Of a stretch of DNA of 64,000 nt, positions 19,548-27,948 are shown in pieces. How positions within the stretch are numbered: the first letter of the stretch is position 1; every line of letters begins with the position of its first letter. The position numbers and the translations under genes were made by a program. Under the pieces are notes generated by a model, which did not search any database, had not been told where the DNA came from, and worked only from the letters and a program-made list of their open reading frames with translations. This DNA comes from Niallia circulans (lineage in GTDB: Bacteria > Bacillota > Bacilli > Bacillales > Cytobacillaceae): the NCBI RefSeq assembly GCF_007273535.1, contig NZ_RIBP01000004.1, forward strand, positions 3,510,001-3,574,000, written 5' to 3'.

Positions 19548-20333
19548 TTAAATGCCCCTATTCTCCATAGCCATTTCCTTTATCGGGGAAAAGCTTTTAC
19601 GGTGATGTATCGTATAGCCATCCGACTCTAACGCAAGTAGATGCTCTTTTGTGCCATATCCCATATTATTCGCGAAACAATAGGCAGGAAATTCTTTATC
19701 AAGCTTTTTCATCATCTCGTCTCTTGTTACCTTTGCGATTATACTCGCTGCTGCAATGGAAATACTTTTACTGTCTCCTTTTATTATCGATTTGCTTGGA
19801 TACGGAACATTTAGCTTCATAGCATCAATCAGTAAAAAGTCCGGCTGCTGAGCGAGATTTTGTACAGCTGCAAGCATTCCTTTTTTTGTCGCCTCATAAA
19901 TGTTAATACGATCAATTTCCGCCGGTTCGATAATACCAACACCGATTGAAATTGCTTCCTTTTGAATAATTTCATAGTACTGCTCTCTTTTTGCTTCAGA
20001 CAGCTTTTTTGAATCATCTATTCCTGGCAGATAGAAGTTTTCAGGAAGTATGACTGCAGCGGTCACAACTGGTCCTGCTAGGGGTCCCCTACCCACTTCA
20101 TCAATGCCAGCAATATATGTATACCCTTGTTCTCTTATTTCTGTTTCATATATACAAAGCTCTATAAAACGGTTGTGAAGCTGCACTTCCTTTTCCTTTT
20201 GCTTTTCCCATGAAGTTATCAGCTTTTGCACTCCAACTCGTTTGTCTTCCTTTAATTGCTCCCAATAAGGGTCTTGTTTGTCTGTTATCTTTTCCAGTAT
20301 CCCCTTAATTTCCTTTAATGTTGCCAATGCCAC
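19548..20333 (-). CDS. rnhB: Ribonuclease HII
   Basis: A 261-residue enzyme that nicks DNA at embedded ribonucleotides. After the N-terminal extension typical of Bacillus RNase HII (about 70 residues), the catalytic block [23 protein letters not shown] appears, followed by [20 protein letters not shown] and YGTKEHL. The start is GTG with GGGAG 8-9 bp upstream. It is followed by ylqG after 2 bp. Confidence 0.98.
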   Translation of the reverse strand: MALATLKEIKGILEKITDKQDPYWEQLKEDKRVGVQKLITSWEKQKEKEVQLHNRFIELCIYETEIREQGYTYIAGIDEVGRGPLAGPVVTAAVILPENFYLPGIDDSKKLSEAKREQYYEIIQKEAISIGVGIIEPAEIDRINIYEATKKGMLAAVQNLAQQPDFLLIDAMKLNVPYPSKSIIKGDSKSISIAAASIIAKVTRDEMMKKLDKEFPAYCFANNMGYGTKEHLLALESDGYTIHHRKSFSPIKEMAMENRGI

Positions 20334-20413
20334 TTTAAGTAACTCCCTTTCTCCCTCTTTATATCGACTCTTGCAAGAATTAATTTAACAACTCCTTAAA
20401 ACAACGGTCCATT

Positions 20414-20458
20414 AAAAAAAAGAGAAGCGCCCAACAAAACGATGGTCAATTCTCTTTT
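20414..20458 (-). terminator. Terminator after rbgA
   Basis: AAAAGAGAA / TTCTCTTTT, a 9-bp stem with a long loop holding secondary pairing, followed by extra T residues on the minus strand, 28 bp past the rbgA stop. Confidence 0.6.
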
Positions 20459-20485
20459 CTTTGCTAAGACAAGTTGTCTTATCTA

Positions 20486-21352
20486 TTAATCTTCTTGCAC
20501 ATCGAAATCACTTGGTTGTTCGAATGTTAATCTGCCAAACTTTTCATTTCTAATTTCTCTAATAACCAATTCTGTAACCTTGTCATAATCGACAACCGCT
20601 CCACCTGTAAGGCAGCCGCGCACTTCACCGATTCTGTCAAACAGCTCAACAATGTCTTCTGATATTTCTTGAAGCTGAAAACGCTCCTTCAGCCTTTCAG
20701 GATATTCCTTTTCTAAAAATCGCAATCCATAAATAGCAATATCCTGCAAGTTAAGAATTGTATCTTTAATAGCACCAGTTAACGCAAGCTTTAATCCAAC
20801 ACTCTGATCCTCAAACTTCGGCCAGAGAATCCCTGGGGTATCAAGAAGCTCTAATTCCTTCCCTACCTTAATCCACTGCTGTGCCTTTGTTACACCGGGA
20901 GTATTGCCTGTTTTAGCAATATTCTTTTTGGCAAGCCTGTTAATTAATGTAGATTTTCCTGCATTTGGAATTCCGACAATCATCGCTCTGATTGCACGAG
21001 GTCTTATGCCTTTTGCCTTCATTCTATCAAACTTCTCTGCAAGCACTACATTAGCCAATGCCGTAATTTCCTTCATTCCGACACCAGCCTGCGAATTTAT
21101 CGCAAGTGCTTGTATGCCTTGCTTTTTAAAATGAGCAATCCATTGTTTTGTTCTTTCGCCATCAGCCATGTCTGCCTTGTTCAGTAAAACAATTCTTGGC
21201 TTATGCTGGATGATCTCATCAATCATCGGATTTCTGGAAGACTGAGGAATTCTTGCATCCACTAATTCAAAAATGATGTCAACAAGCTTTAATTTCTCTG
21301 TTACTTGTCGTCTTGCTTTGGCCATATGGCCAGGAAACCATTGTATTGTCAA
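20486..21352 (-). CDS. rbgA: Ribosome biogenesis GTPase RbgA (YlqF)
   Basis: A 288-residue circularly permuted GTPase needed for late 50S assembly. The order is G4 NKAD (about residues 58-61), then G1 GIPNAGKS (127-134) and G3 DTPG. It begins [20 protein letters not shown] if the TTG is used. That TTG has GAGGTGG 5 bp upstream, and the sequence matches the known RbgA N-terminus; a GTG three codons upstream lies inside the ribosome site. Confidence 0.97.
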   Translation of the reverse strand: MTIQWFPGHMAKARRQVTEKLKLVDIIFELVDARIPQSSRNPMIDEIIQHKPRIVLLNKADMADGERTKQWIAHFKKQGIQALAINSQAGVGMKEITALANVVLAEKFDRMKAKGIRPRAIRAMIVGIPNAGKSTLINRLAKKNIAKTGNTPGVTKAQQWIKVGKELELLDTPGILWPKFEDQSVGLKLALTGAIKDTILNLQDIAIYGLRFLEKEYPERLKERFQLQEISEDIVELFDRIGEVRGCLTGGAVVDYDKVTELVIREIRNEKFGRLTFEQPSDFDVQED

Positions 21353-21402
21353 AATATCCACCTCTAATTACTGCTGCTTTTTTTGTCAGCATAAAGCTTT
21401 TC

Positions 21403-21957
21403 TTAGTTCACTAATTTAATGTCTGATATTGGCCAGTAAATCATGCTCGTATTGCCAAGAACCTTCTCATAAGGGATTGTCCCGATATGACGGCTGTCCT
21501 TGCTGTCACGGCGGTTATCACCCATAACGAATAACTCTCCTTCTGGAACAGTACTTTGACCAATTTTGTCTTCCAGCTTAAAGGATTCTGTTAAGGGACC
21601 ATCTGTAACCTGTTTTTTGTATTCATCCAAATACGGCTCTTTATAAGCCTTGCCATTCACGTATAGTACGTCATCCTTGTACTCTATTGTATCACCAGGC
21701 AAACCGATTACTCTTTTAATATAATCCTTTCCTTCTGGTGCATGGAATACGATAATATCAAAGCGTTTAGGATCACTTACTTTGTAATTTACTTTATTTA
21801 CAATCATTCGGTCTGAATTATGTAATGTAGGCATCATCGATTCCCCGTCCACTACAATCGGAGCAAATAAAAAGGAGCGAATCACAACGGCCAATATAAC
21901 TGCGATTACTAACGCCTTACCCCATTCCCATATCTCGTTTTTCTTTTTCTTTGCCAT
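21403..21957 (-). CDS. lepB: Type I signal peptidase
   Basis: About 184 residues with one N-terminal membrane anchor (ALVIAVILAVVIRSFLFAPIVV). The catalytic Ser is in GESMMPTL (about S40) and the catalytic Lys in DYIKRVIGLPGD (about K81), followed by MGDNRRDSKDSRHIG. It removes signal peptides from Sec and Tat substrates at the outer membrane face. The ATG chosen has GGTGA 5 bp upstream; GTG and TTG codons 3-4 codons earlier are alternatives. It sits between rplS and rbgA. Confidence 0.95.
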   Translation of the reverse strand: MAKKKKNEIWEWGKALVIAVILAVVIRSFLFAPIVVDGESMMPTLHNSDRMIVNKVNYKVSDPKRFDIIVFHAPEGKDYIKRVIGLPGDTIEYKDDVLYVNGKAYKEPYLDEYKKQVTDGPLTESFKLEDKIGQSTVPEGELFVMGDNRRDSKDSRHIGTIPYEKVLGNTSMIYWPISDIKLVN

Positions 21958-22178
21958 CTTATTCACCAATCCTCATTTTTTGTTAGCTCTCTTTTTAAGT
22001 AGCTCTTTATCAGATACTTTTTAAATACAGTAAAAGGTACTTGCCTCTATTTCAGGACAAATCCTCTCCCTTTATTGTAGCGAAATAAAAAGTCGAAGTA
22101 AAATGCCATGTCGCTATACTTCAGCAAAATATGTGGATAGTCAAATGACTTTTATATAATAAATAAATAATCGGCAAT

Positions 22179-22214
22179 AAAAAAGAGCTTGTTGCAAAGA
22201 ACAGGCTCTTTTTT
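22179..22214 (-). terminator. Terminator of rplS
   Basis: A GC-containing hairpin with a stem of AAAAAAGAGC(C)TGTT / AACA-AGCTCTTTTTT and a T-run, 8 bp past the rplS stop. Confidence 0.88.
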
Positions 22215-22221
22215 GATAGCT

Positions 22222-22566
22222 TTATCGAATTTCTTTAATACGAGCTTTTTTACCACGTAGGTTACGTAGGTAGTAAAGTTTAGCACGACGGACTTTACCG
22301 CGGCGAATAACTTCAAGCTTCGCAATTTTTGGTGTATGAACTGGGAAAGCACGCTCAACGCCTACTCCGTAAGAAACTTTACGTACTGTAAAAGTTTCGC
22401 TGATTCCACCACCACGACGCTTAATCACAACACCTTCATAAACCTGAATACGCTCGCGAGTACCCTCGACAACTTTAACGTGTACACGTACAGTGTCACC
22501 AGGACGGAACGCAGGAAGATCTGAACGAAGTTGTTCTTTTGTGATATCTTCTATTAATTTTTGCAT
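22222..22566 (-). CDS. rplS: 50S ribosomal protein L19
   Basis: A 114-residue protein at the 30S-50S interface. [20 protein letters not shown] begins it, and [19 protein letters not shown] and [20 protein letters not shown] are diagnostic. The ATG follows AAGGAG at 9 bp; a TTG three codons upstream is too close to that site. It has its own promoter and leader although it also follows trmD. Confidence 0.99.
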   Translation of the reverse strand: MQKLIEDITKEQLRSDLPAFRPGDTVRVHVKVVEGTRERIQVYEGVVIKRRGGGISETFTVRKVSYGVGVERAFPVHTPKIAKLEVIRRGKVRRAKLYYLRNLRGKKARIKEIR

Positions 22567-22668
22567 CGTTTTCAACTCCTTCCAACAGACGCTCTTGCAG
22601 CTAATTAATTGCAGCGGAACATCGTTATAAGACTTTTATAGCAGAAAAGGTTTCTGCTTAAGTCACAA
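22567..22668 (-). promoter_or_regulatory. Putative L19 (rplS) mRNA leader
   Basis: The transcribed leader contains a nested hairpin, GACTT...AGCAGAAA-CC-TTTTCTGCT...AAGTC, just after the predicted start point, and then a region rich in GCTGCAA motifs before the ribosome site. Autoregulatory L19 leaders are known upstream of rplS in Bacillus. The position fits, but membership of that RNA family needs a covariance-model check. Confidence 0.45.
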
Positions 22669-22673
22669 GTGTT

Positions 22674-22702
22674 ATCTTAACATAAAACGTTTAAGACATC
22701 AA
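22674..22702 (-). promoter_or_regulatory. Sigma-A promoter for rplS
   Basis: TTGATG, a 17-bp spacer and TAAGAT on the minus strand. It starts 6 bp past the trmD stop, so rplS can be transcribed separately from rpsP-khpA-ylqD-rimM-trmD. Confidence 0.75.
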
Positions 22703-22708
22703 TATCTA

Positions 22709-23443
22709 TTATTTGTTTTTCTGCAAATCATTTAATAGTTTTTGCTGTTTATCTGTTAACGGGTAGTTTTCGAGAAGATCCGGACGTCTTTCAAGCGTCC
22801 TTTTCAGCGACTCCTTTTCTCTCCACTCGTCAATATGCGCGTGATTTCCTGACGTTAGTGTGGCAGGCACCTTCATCCCTCTGAAATCAGCAGGACGGGT
22901 ATAATGCGGGTGCTCAAGCAGTCCTGTGCTGAAGGAATCATTCACATGGGACGCCTCGCTTCCTAACACCCCTGGAAGGAGTCTGACAACACTATCAATC
23001 ACTACCATCGCTCCGAGCTCGCCGCCTGTTAGCACATAATCACCAATTGATATCTCGTCTGTTGCTAAATGCTCGCGAATTCGCTCATCATAGCCTTCAT
23101 AATGACCGCAAATGAAAATTAAATGCTCTTCCTTTGCAAGCTCTTCCGCTTTTTTTTGGGTATAACGCTCACCTTGAGGACACATAAGGATTACTTTCGG
23201 CTTAGTCCCGCTTTTTGTTTGCAAATCGTCGACCGCATCAAAAATCGGCTGCGGTTTGAGGACCATCCCCGCACCTCCGCCATACGGATAATCATCAACA
23301 GACTGGTGCTTATTATCAGAGTATTCCCGGAAGTTTGTGACACCGTAGGATACTTTCTCTGCCTCTTTTGCTTTTTTCAGGATAGAGCTGTTAAACACAC
23401 CCTCAAACATTTCTGGAAACAGCGTTAATACATCTACTCTCAT
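22709..23443 (-). CDS. trmD: tRNA (guanine-N1)-methyltransferase TrmD
   Basis: A 244-residue SPOUT methyltransferase that makes m1G37 in tRNA and prevents frameshifting. It begins [15 protein letters not shown]. It carries [30 protein letters not shown] and the AdoMet trefoil-knot segment [16 protein letters not shown]. The start overlaps the rimM stop by one base (TAATG). Confidence 0.99.
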   Translation of the reverse strand: MRVDVLTLFPEMFEGVFNSSILKKAKEAEKVSYGVTNFREYSDNKHQSVDDYPYGGGAGMVLKPQPIFDAVDDLQTKSGTKPKVILMCPQGERYTQKKAEELAKEEHLIFICGHYEGYDERIREHLATDEISIGDYVLTGGELGAMVVIDSVVRLLPGVLGSEASHVNDSFSTGLLEHPHYTRPADFRGMKVPATLTSGNHAHIDEWREKESLKRTLERRPDLLENYPLTDKQQKLLNDLQKNK

Positions 23444-23961
23444 TACGATAACAGCCCCTCCATTGGCTCAATGACAACTAGCTTTTCTTTCACATCCACT
23501 TTCATGACAACCTCTTCAATATAAGGAATCAAGACTTCCGTTTTTTTAGTAGTCTTAATCACCCATACATCGTTCGCACCAGGTGTTAGGATCTCTGAAA
23601 TGACACCTATCTCGTCACCTTCAACTGTTTCCACCTTACAGCCAATGATTTCATGGAAATAGTACTCATTCTCTGGTAACTCTCCTAAAAAGCTCTCAGG
23701 TACCTTTAATGTGCCACCCTTCATAAACTCTACTTCATTAACATTATCATAGCCTTCAAATGTCAACAGATGAAAGTTTTTATGCGGACGTTGTGTTTTT
23801 ACTTTTAGCTCGCTTGGCTCCTTTTTTCCTTCTCCAAAGAAATAAATGGAGTTTCCGACTTTATATCTTTCTTCAGGAAAATCTGTGCGTGAAATGACGC
23901 GAAGCTCTCCGCGTATTCCATGTGTATTGACAACCTTGCCTACATTAAACCATTTTTCCAT
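23443..23961 (-). CDS. rimM: 16S rRNA processing protein RimM
   Basis: A 172-residue 30S maturation factor that binds S19. The N-terminal barrel is [25 protein letters not shown]-barrel follows ([39 protein letters not shown]). The ATG follows GAGGTGA at 5 bp; a GTG three codons upstream lies within that site. Confidence 0.97.
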   Translation of the reverse strand: MEKWFNVGKVVNTHGIRGELRVISRTDFPEERYKVGNSIYFFGEGKKEPSELKVKTQRPHKNFHLLTFEGYDNVNEVEFMKGGTLKVPESFLGELPENEYYFHEIIGCKVETVEGDEIGVISEILTPGANDVWVIKTTKKTEVLIPYIEEVVMKVDVKEKLVVIEPMEGLLS

Positions 23962-23972
23962 ATTAATCACCT

Positions 23973-24356
23973 CTACCGTATATCTACGACTTTTCCGTCT
24001 TTCAGAAGAATTGTTTTGTGGAGCAAGCGCTCATCCCAAACATCTCCTATATTTATATCAACTATCCCAGTAAGCTCTTGACTTTTCAGTTCACTGCCCA
24101 ATGGTAGTATATGTAATTGTGCTAATTGAAACTCTAGTGTTTTCTTTTTTTGCTCTCTTTGAGCAAGTTCCTTGCTTATATGCTGTTTAACAGCATTTAC
24201 GGAATGGTTGCCTTTGAGCAGTTTTTTTTCCTCAAATTTAAGTTGTTCGCATTCTTTTTCAAGCTGAAGCAGTTCTTGCGAGATTTTCTTCTCTGATGCT
24301 TGTTTCGTTTTTTCGGTCAATATTTGTTTGACTGTGACAGTGTGGAGAATCTGCAT
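23973..24356 (-). CDS. ylqD: YlqD family protein, function unknown
   Basis: A 127-residue cytoplasmic protein in the rpsP-trmD operon. It begins [19 protein letters not shown], has a charged helical central part (about residues 25-75) that could form a coiled coil, and a small C-terminal beta domain ([18 protein letters not shown]). Orthologues sit at this place in Bacillus, but no biochemical role is known. Its position suggests something related to ribosome maturation, which is inference only. Confidence 0.85.
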   Translation of the reverse strand: MQILHTVTVKQILTEKTKQASEKKISQELLQLEKECEQLKFEEKKLLKGNHSVNAVKQHISKELAQREQKKKTLEFQLAQLHILPLGSELKSQELTGIVDINIGDVWDERLLHKTILLKDGKVVDIR

Positions 24357-24474
24357 TTTTTTCCTCCTATCAATGCAATACTATTTAATTGCTGAAAAAA
24401 GCGGCAAGCGGCATTCCACGCTCTAAAACAAGTTTCCTTTTACTTAAAGAATTTCCTTGAAGATATAAACAAAT

Positions 24475-24502
24475 AAAGGAGAAGGGTTCCCCCTCCTCCT
24501 TT
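24475..24502 (-). terminator. Possible partial terminator after khpA
   Basis: AAAGGAG...CTCCTTT with an inner GGG/CCC pairing, followed by TTTATTTGTTT on the minus strand. It lies immediately past the khpA stop and before ylqD, so it may attenuate and not fully stop rpsP-khpA transcription. Confidence 0.45.
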
Positions 24503-24739
24503 TTATTCGCCAATCTCTAAGACCAGCTTTTTGTGCTGCTGTGACCCAGCAGCGTAAACAATCGTCCGGATTGCTTTCGCAACCCGCCCTTGCTTCCCAA
24601 TTACCTTTCCCATGTCATTCTTGTTGACAGAAAGCAAGTAAATGATTCGATCATCGTCTTCAGTAACTTGTATCGCAACATCATCCGGAAAATCTACAAG
24701 GGGCTTAACAATCGTTTCAATTAACTCCTTCATCTTCAA
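24503..24739 (-). CDS. khpA: KH-domain RNA-binding protein KhpA (YlqC)
   Basis: A 78-residue single KH domain with the GxxG loop GKQG in MGKVIGKQGRVAKAIRTIVYAA. In Firmicutes KhpA pairs with KhpB (EloR/Jag) and affects cell elongation and RNA binding. It follows rpsP by 5 bp. Confidence 0.96.
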   Translation of the reverse strand: MKMKELIETIVKPLVDFPDDVAIQVTEDDDRIIYLLSVNKNDMGKVIGKQGRVAKAIRTIVYAAGSQQHKKLVLEIGE

Positions 24740-24744
24740 ACGAA

Positions 24745-25017
24745 TTACTTACCGTTTTTGATGTTGTGGAATTTCTCCATGATACCTTCGTTAGAGAAAA
24801 GGTTACGAACTGTATCAGATGGCTTAGCACCATTTTGTAACCATTGTAGAGCTTTCTCTTCGTTGATATCCACGATAGCAGGGTTTGCTACTGGATTGTA
24901 AGTTCCTACTGTTTCAATGAAACGTCCATCACGTGGTGAACGAGAATCTGCTACTACAATACGATAGAAAGGAGTCTTTTTAGCTCCCATACGTTTTAAA
25001 CGAATTTTTACTGCCAT
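24745..25017 (-). CDS. rpsP: 30S ribosomal protein S16
   Basis: A 90-residue protein starting [20 protein letters not shown], with [20 protein letters not shown]. The frame extends upstream 11 codons, but GGAGGTG 10 bp before this ATG fixes the start. It is the first gene of rpsP-khpA-ylqD-rimM-trmD behind a strong promoter. Confidence 0.99.
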   Translation of the reverse strand: MAVKIRLKRMGAKKTPFYRIVVADSRSPRDGRFIETVGTYNPVANPAIVDINEEKALQWLQNGAKPSDTVRNLFSNEGIMEKFHNIKNGK

Positions 25018-25056
25018 TTTAAAAATGCACCTCCGAATAGTTTCACACAAGATAGT

Positions 25057-25085
25057 ATAATATCAATAGTTGAACAGTTTGTAAA
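25057..25085 (-). promoter_or_regulatory. Sigma-A promoter of the rpsP operon
   Basis: TTTACA, a 17-bp spacer and TATTAT on the minus strand, about 40 bp upstream of the rpsP ATG. Confidence 0.75.
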
Positions 25086-25126
25086 GTGTTTTTTCTTGTC
25101 AGACTAAACATTCTGTTCAAATTAAT

Positions 25127-25160
25127 AAAAAACCGCTTGTTAACACCCTTAAAAAGGGTT
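25127..25160 (-). terminator. Possible terminator after ffh
   Basis: ACCCTT/AAGGGT hairpin at the ffh stop, followed about 12 nt later by six T residues on the minus strand. The geometry is imperfect. Confidence 0.35.
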
Positions 25161-26501
25161 AAATGGTAATTTAAACTTGCCTTTTTTCTTGCCTTTTTGG
25201 GTCATACCCGTCATTTGTTTCATCATTTTTTTCATATCCTCAAACTGTTTCAACAGCCTATTTACTTCAGGAACCGTTCTGCCGCTCCCTTTAGCAATAC
25301 GCTTGCGTCTGCTTGAGTTGATAATCTCAGGGTGTTCTTTTTCTGCCTTTGTCATGGAGCGAATAATTGCTTCCACATGGCCGATTTGCTTTTCATCAAC
25401 TTGAAGGTTATCCAAGCCCTTGATTTTGTTAGCTCCCGGCATCATTTTCAGCAGCTCATCAAGCGGCCCCATGTTGCGTACCTGTCCAAGCTGTTCTAAG
25501 AAGTCATCTAAAGTAAAGGAAGCTGTTTTCATTTTCATTTCCAGCTCTTTTGCCTTTTCTTCATCGACATTCATTTGTGCTTTTTCGATAAGGCTTAACA
25601 CATCACCCATTCCAAGAATACGTGATGCCATACGCTCTGGATGGAATGCCTCAAGTGCATCCATCTTTTCACCTAAACCGACAAACTTAATCGGAGTTTG
25701 TGTAACAGAACGAATAGATAATGCCGCCCCGCCTCGAGTGTCACCATCCAGCTTCGTTAATACGACACCTGTCAGACCAAGCTGCTCGTTAAAGCTGCTT
25801 GCCACATTGACTGCATCCTGACCTGTCATCGCATCCACAACAAGGAATATTTCATCTGGATTAGAAAGCTCTTTAATTTGCTTCAACTCGTCCATCAATG
25901 CTTCATCAACATGCAGTCGACCTGCCGTATCAATTAAAACATAATCATGATGATCTTCCTTCGCTTTTGCAATCGCCTGTTTCGCAATCTCAACAGGACT
26001 GACTTGATCTCCAAGTGAAAAAACAGGAAAATCGAGCTGTTTACCCAGTGTTTCCAGCTGTTTAATAGCAGCAGGACGATATATGTCTGCCGCAACTAGC
26101 AACGGCTTTCTATTATGCTTTTTACGCAGCAGATTAGCCAATTTTCCAGTTGTCGTCGTCTTACCGGCACCTTGCAAACCAACCATCATAATGACAGTCG
26201 GCGGACGGTTGGATACAGCAATTTTACTTTGTTCTCCACCCATCAGCTCCGTAAGCTCTTCTTTAACAACCTTAATGACCTGTTGACCTGGGGTTAAACT
26301 TTTCATAACCTCTTGTCCAACAGCACGCTCACTGACTTTTTTAACAAACTCCTTGACTACCTTAAAGTTAACATCCGCCTCAAGCAATGCAAGTCGGACT
26401 TCACGCATCATTTCCTTAACATCCGCTTCATTTACTTTCCCTTTTCCGCGGATCTTCTGGATCGTATTCTGCAGTCGGTCAGCTAAACCTTCAAATGCCA
26501 T
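25149..26501 (-). CDS. ffh: Signal recognition particle protein Ffh
   Basis: A 450-residue SRP54 GTPase that binds nascent signal sequences and SRP RNA and docks with FtsY. The N-domain is followed by the G-domain with GLQGAGKTTTTGKLA (from about residue 108), DTAGRLHVDEAL, and TKLDGDTRGGAAL. The Met-rich M-domain at the C-terminus contains SRRKRIAKGSG, which contacts SRP RNA. GGAGG lies 8 bp upstream of the ATG. It is 12 bp after ylxM. Confidence 0.99.
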   Translation of the reverse strand: MAFEGLADRLQNTIQKIRGKGKVNEADVKEMMREVRLALLEADVNFKVVKEFVKKVSERAVGQEVMKSLTPGQQVIKVVKEELTELMGGEQSKIAVSNRPPTVIMMVGLQGAGKTTTTGKLANLLRKKHNRKPLLVAADIYRPAAIKQLETLGKQLDFPVFSLGDQVSPVEIAKQAIAKAKEDHHDYVLIDTAGRLHVDEALMDELKQIKELSNPDEIFLVVDAMTGQDAVNVASSFNEQLGLTGVVLTKLDGDTRGGAALSIRSVTQTPIKFVGLGEKMDALEAFHPERMASRILGMGDVLSLIEKAQMNVDEEKAKELEMKMKTASFTLDDFLEQLGQVRNMGPLDELLKMMPGANKIKGLDNLQVDEKQIGHVEAIIRSMTKAEKEHPEIINSSRRKRIAKGSGRTVPEVNRLLKQFEDMKKMMKQMTGMTQKGKKKGKFKLPFNPF

Positions 26502-26513
26502 TGCGCCGCCTCC

Positions 26514-26849
26514 TTAATCTAATTTCTCCAGCTCGCAAACTGCTTCCAGCAATGCTGAAACCGAAGGAGTATCATCCTTTAATAACTCTTTTATATGTAT
26601 AAAAAGAGTATTACGCTCTTGAAACTTTTGAAGTAAGAGTAATTTATTTTCATATTCCTCCAGCATCGCTTCTGTCCGTTTAATATTATCATAAACAGCT
26701 TGACGACTAACGTCATACTCATCCGCAATTTCACCAAGAGAATAATCATCTAAATAATAAAGAGACATGTAACTTCGTTGCTTCGGTGTCAACAACGACT
26801 GATAGAAATCAAACAGATAATTCATTCGTGTTGTTTTTTCAAGCATCGA
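26514..26849 (-). CDS. ylxM: YlxM, SRP-associated helix-turn-helix protein
   Basis: A 111-residue UPF0122 protein starting [24 protein letters not shown]. It has a sigma-70 region-4-like helix-turn-helix: [27 protein letters not shown]. In streptococci YlxM binds the SRP complex and modulates Ffh. The frame is open for 16 codons upstream, but GGAGGT 8-9 bp before this ATG defines the start, and the upstream codons overlap the promoter. Confidence 0.96.
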   Translation of the reverse strand, partial: SMLEKTTRMNYLFDFYQSLLTPKQRSYMSLYYLDDYSLGEIADEYDVSRQAVYDNIKRTEAMLEEYENKLLLLQKFQERNTLFIHIKELLKDDTPSVSALLEAVCELEKLD

Positions 26850-26888
26850 ACAATACCTCCATGTTAAGTCAAACACCTTTACACCCTT

Positions 26889-26917
26889 ATTGTACACACC
26901 AACAAAAAAGATGTCAA
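26889..26917 (-). promoter_or_regulatory. Near-consensus sigma-A promoter of ylxM-ffh
   Basis: TTGACA (perfect -35), a 17-bp spacer and TACAAT on the minus strand, about 40 bp upstream of the ylxM ATG. The first repeat unit of the 26920-27800 array begins 2 bp beyond the -35 box, so any upstream element would have to lie in repeat DNA. Confidence 0.88.
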
Positions 26918-26919
26918 CA

Positions 26920-27046
26920 GAAAAGCGGAAGGCGCCTGCTTATCGGCGACAAGCATAAGACAAGTTGGCCGAGAAGGGGTGCCCTTTCCCCTTCTTGGAC
27001 AGCTTGGCTTATGACCTCGAGCCGATGGCGCCTGCAGCTGGACACC
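26920..27046. repeat. Repeat unit A1
   Basis: Left arm GGCGCC at 26931 pairs with the right arm GGCGCC ending at 27032. The inner arms ATCGGC/GCCGAT, CATAAG/CTTATG and AGAAGGGG/CCCCTTCT also pair, around a loop of about TGCCCTT. It is the copy closest to the ylxM promoter, and the only A copy with GGCGCC intact on the left; the others read GGCGAC. Confidence 0.93.
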
Positions 27047-27047
27047 A

Positions 27048-27198
27048 GAAAAGCGGAGATGGCCTGTTTAGCGCCGTATGGACTGGAGCTCTTCGTATGA
27101 GATAAAGGAAACACGGCGAACGGAAGTGAGCCGATGTTGACTTATCGCAAGGAGAAGAGGGAAGTCCACTAGGCGCTAGGCCATCGCAGCTGGACAAT
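27048..27198. repeat. Repeat unit B1
   Basis: A 151-bp unit. The outer arms ATGGCC...AGCGCC (27059-27075) and GGCGCTAGGCCAT (27172-27184) pair, and GATAA pairs with TTATC further in. The core contains GATAAAGGAAACAC and GATGTTGACTTATC. Confidence 0.9.
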
Positions 27199-27325
27199 GA
27201 AAAGCGGAAGGCGACTGCTTATCGGCGACAAGCATAAGACAAGGTGGCCGAGAAGGGGTGCCCTTTCCCCTTCTTGGACAGCTTGGCTTATGACCTCGAG
27301 CCGATGGCGCCTGCAGCTGGACAAT
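27199..27325. repeat. Repeat unit A2
   Basis: Nearly identical to A1; differences are GGCGAC for GGCGCC on the left arm and AAGGTGG for AAGTTGG in the stem. Confidence 0.93.
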
Positions 27326-27476
27326 GAAAAGCGGAAGGCGACCGTTTAGCGGCGGAGAAACTGGAGGGCCTTGACTGAGATAAAGGAAACACAGCGAACC
27401 TAGTGAGGCGATGTTGACTTATCGCAAGGAGAAGAGGGAAGTCCACTAGGCGCTAGGCCATCGCAGCTGGACAACA
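27326..27476. repeat. Repeat unit B2
   Basis: The same length as B1. The right half from GATGTTGACTTATC to GCAGCTGGACA is identical to B1, while the left half (ACCGTTTAGCGGCGGAG...) has diverged. Confidence 0.9.
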
Positions 27477-27601
27477 GAAAAGCGGAAGGCGACTGCTTAT
27501 CGGCGACAAGCATAAGACGAGCTGGCCGAGAAGGGGCGCCCTTTCCCCTTCTTGGACAGCTTGGCTTATGACCTCGAGCCGATGGCGCCTGCAGCTGGAC
27601 A
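27477..27601. repeat. Repeat unit A3
   Basis: Family A copy with GACGAGCTGG in the stem and GGGGCGCCC at the loop; the right half matches the other A copies. Confidence 0.92.
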
Positions 27602-27726
27602 GAAAAGCGGAAGGCGACTGCTTATCGGCGACAAGCATAAGACAAGGTGGCCGAGAAGGGGTGCCCTTTCCCCTTCTTGGACAGCTTGGCTTATGACCTC
27701 GAGCCGATGGCGCCTGCAGCTGGACA
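27602..27726. repeat. Repeat unit A4
   Basis: Family A copy directly abutting A3, with the same stem variant (AAGGTGG) as A2. No B unit lies between A3, A4 and A5. Confidence 0.92.
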
Positions 27727-27800
27727 GAAAAGCGGAAGGCGACTGCTTATCGGCGACAAGCATAAGACAAGGTGGCCGAGAAGGGGCGCCCTTTCCCCTT
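27727..27800. repeat. Truncated repeat unit A5 (left half only)
   Basis: The copy runs from GAAAAGCGG through the left arm and stops in CCCTTTCCCCTT, just past the hairpin loop. The right arm is missing and unique sequence (ACAAACAGATG) follows. The break at the tip of the hairpin suggests deletion or incomplete copying there. Confidence 0.9.
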
Positions 27801-27882
27801 ACAAACAGATGCCCAATTTTCTTCATATGGACTATAGCAAGTTCATCTAAGATTAAGGTACCAAAGACATCTCAAACCACAC

Positions 27883-27948
27883 AAAAAAGCCCGCTTAAGC
27901 CTTAAGAATACTTCTCTAAGCTGTAAGCAGGACTTGTTTTTAAGCGGG
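27883..27948 (-). terminator. Terminator overlapping the end of the 152-residue membrane protein gene
   Basis: On the minus strand CCCGCTTAA, which includes the stop codon, pairs with TTAAGCGGG and is followed by CTTTTTTG. The loop is long (about 45 nt) and may pair internally. Confidence 0.5.

Larger units (their letters stand above)
26920..27800. repeat. Array of two interleaved long-hairpin repeat families (A-B-A-B-A-A-A')
   Basis: About 880 bp of near-identical units with higher GC than the flanks. Every unit starts GAAAAGCGG(A) and complete units end GCAGCTGGACA. Family A (about 126 bp) and family B (151 bp) share these ends but differ in the core. Each is an imperfect inverted repeat able to fold as one long hairpin. 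Open frames run through the array on both strands, but they are by-products of GC-rich repetition. No transposase lies nearby. It occupies the place where ftsY and ylxM are adjacent in B. subtilis. Confidence 0.95.

Noticed and set aside
26920..27800. CRISPR array
   Set aside because: The repeats are 125-151 bp, abut with no unique spacers and form long hairpins; there are no cas genes.
26914..27905. Several open frames of 60-117 codons on both strands across the repeat array
   Set aside because: They follow the repeat units, encode the same low-diversity segments in different frames, lack ribosome sites and are explained by GC-rich repetition.
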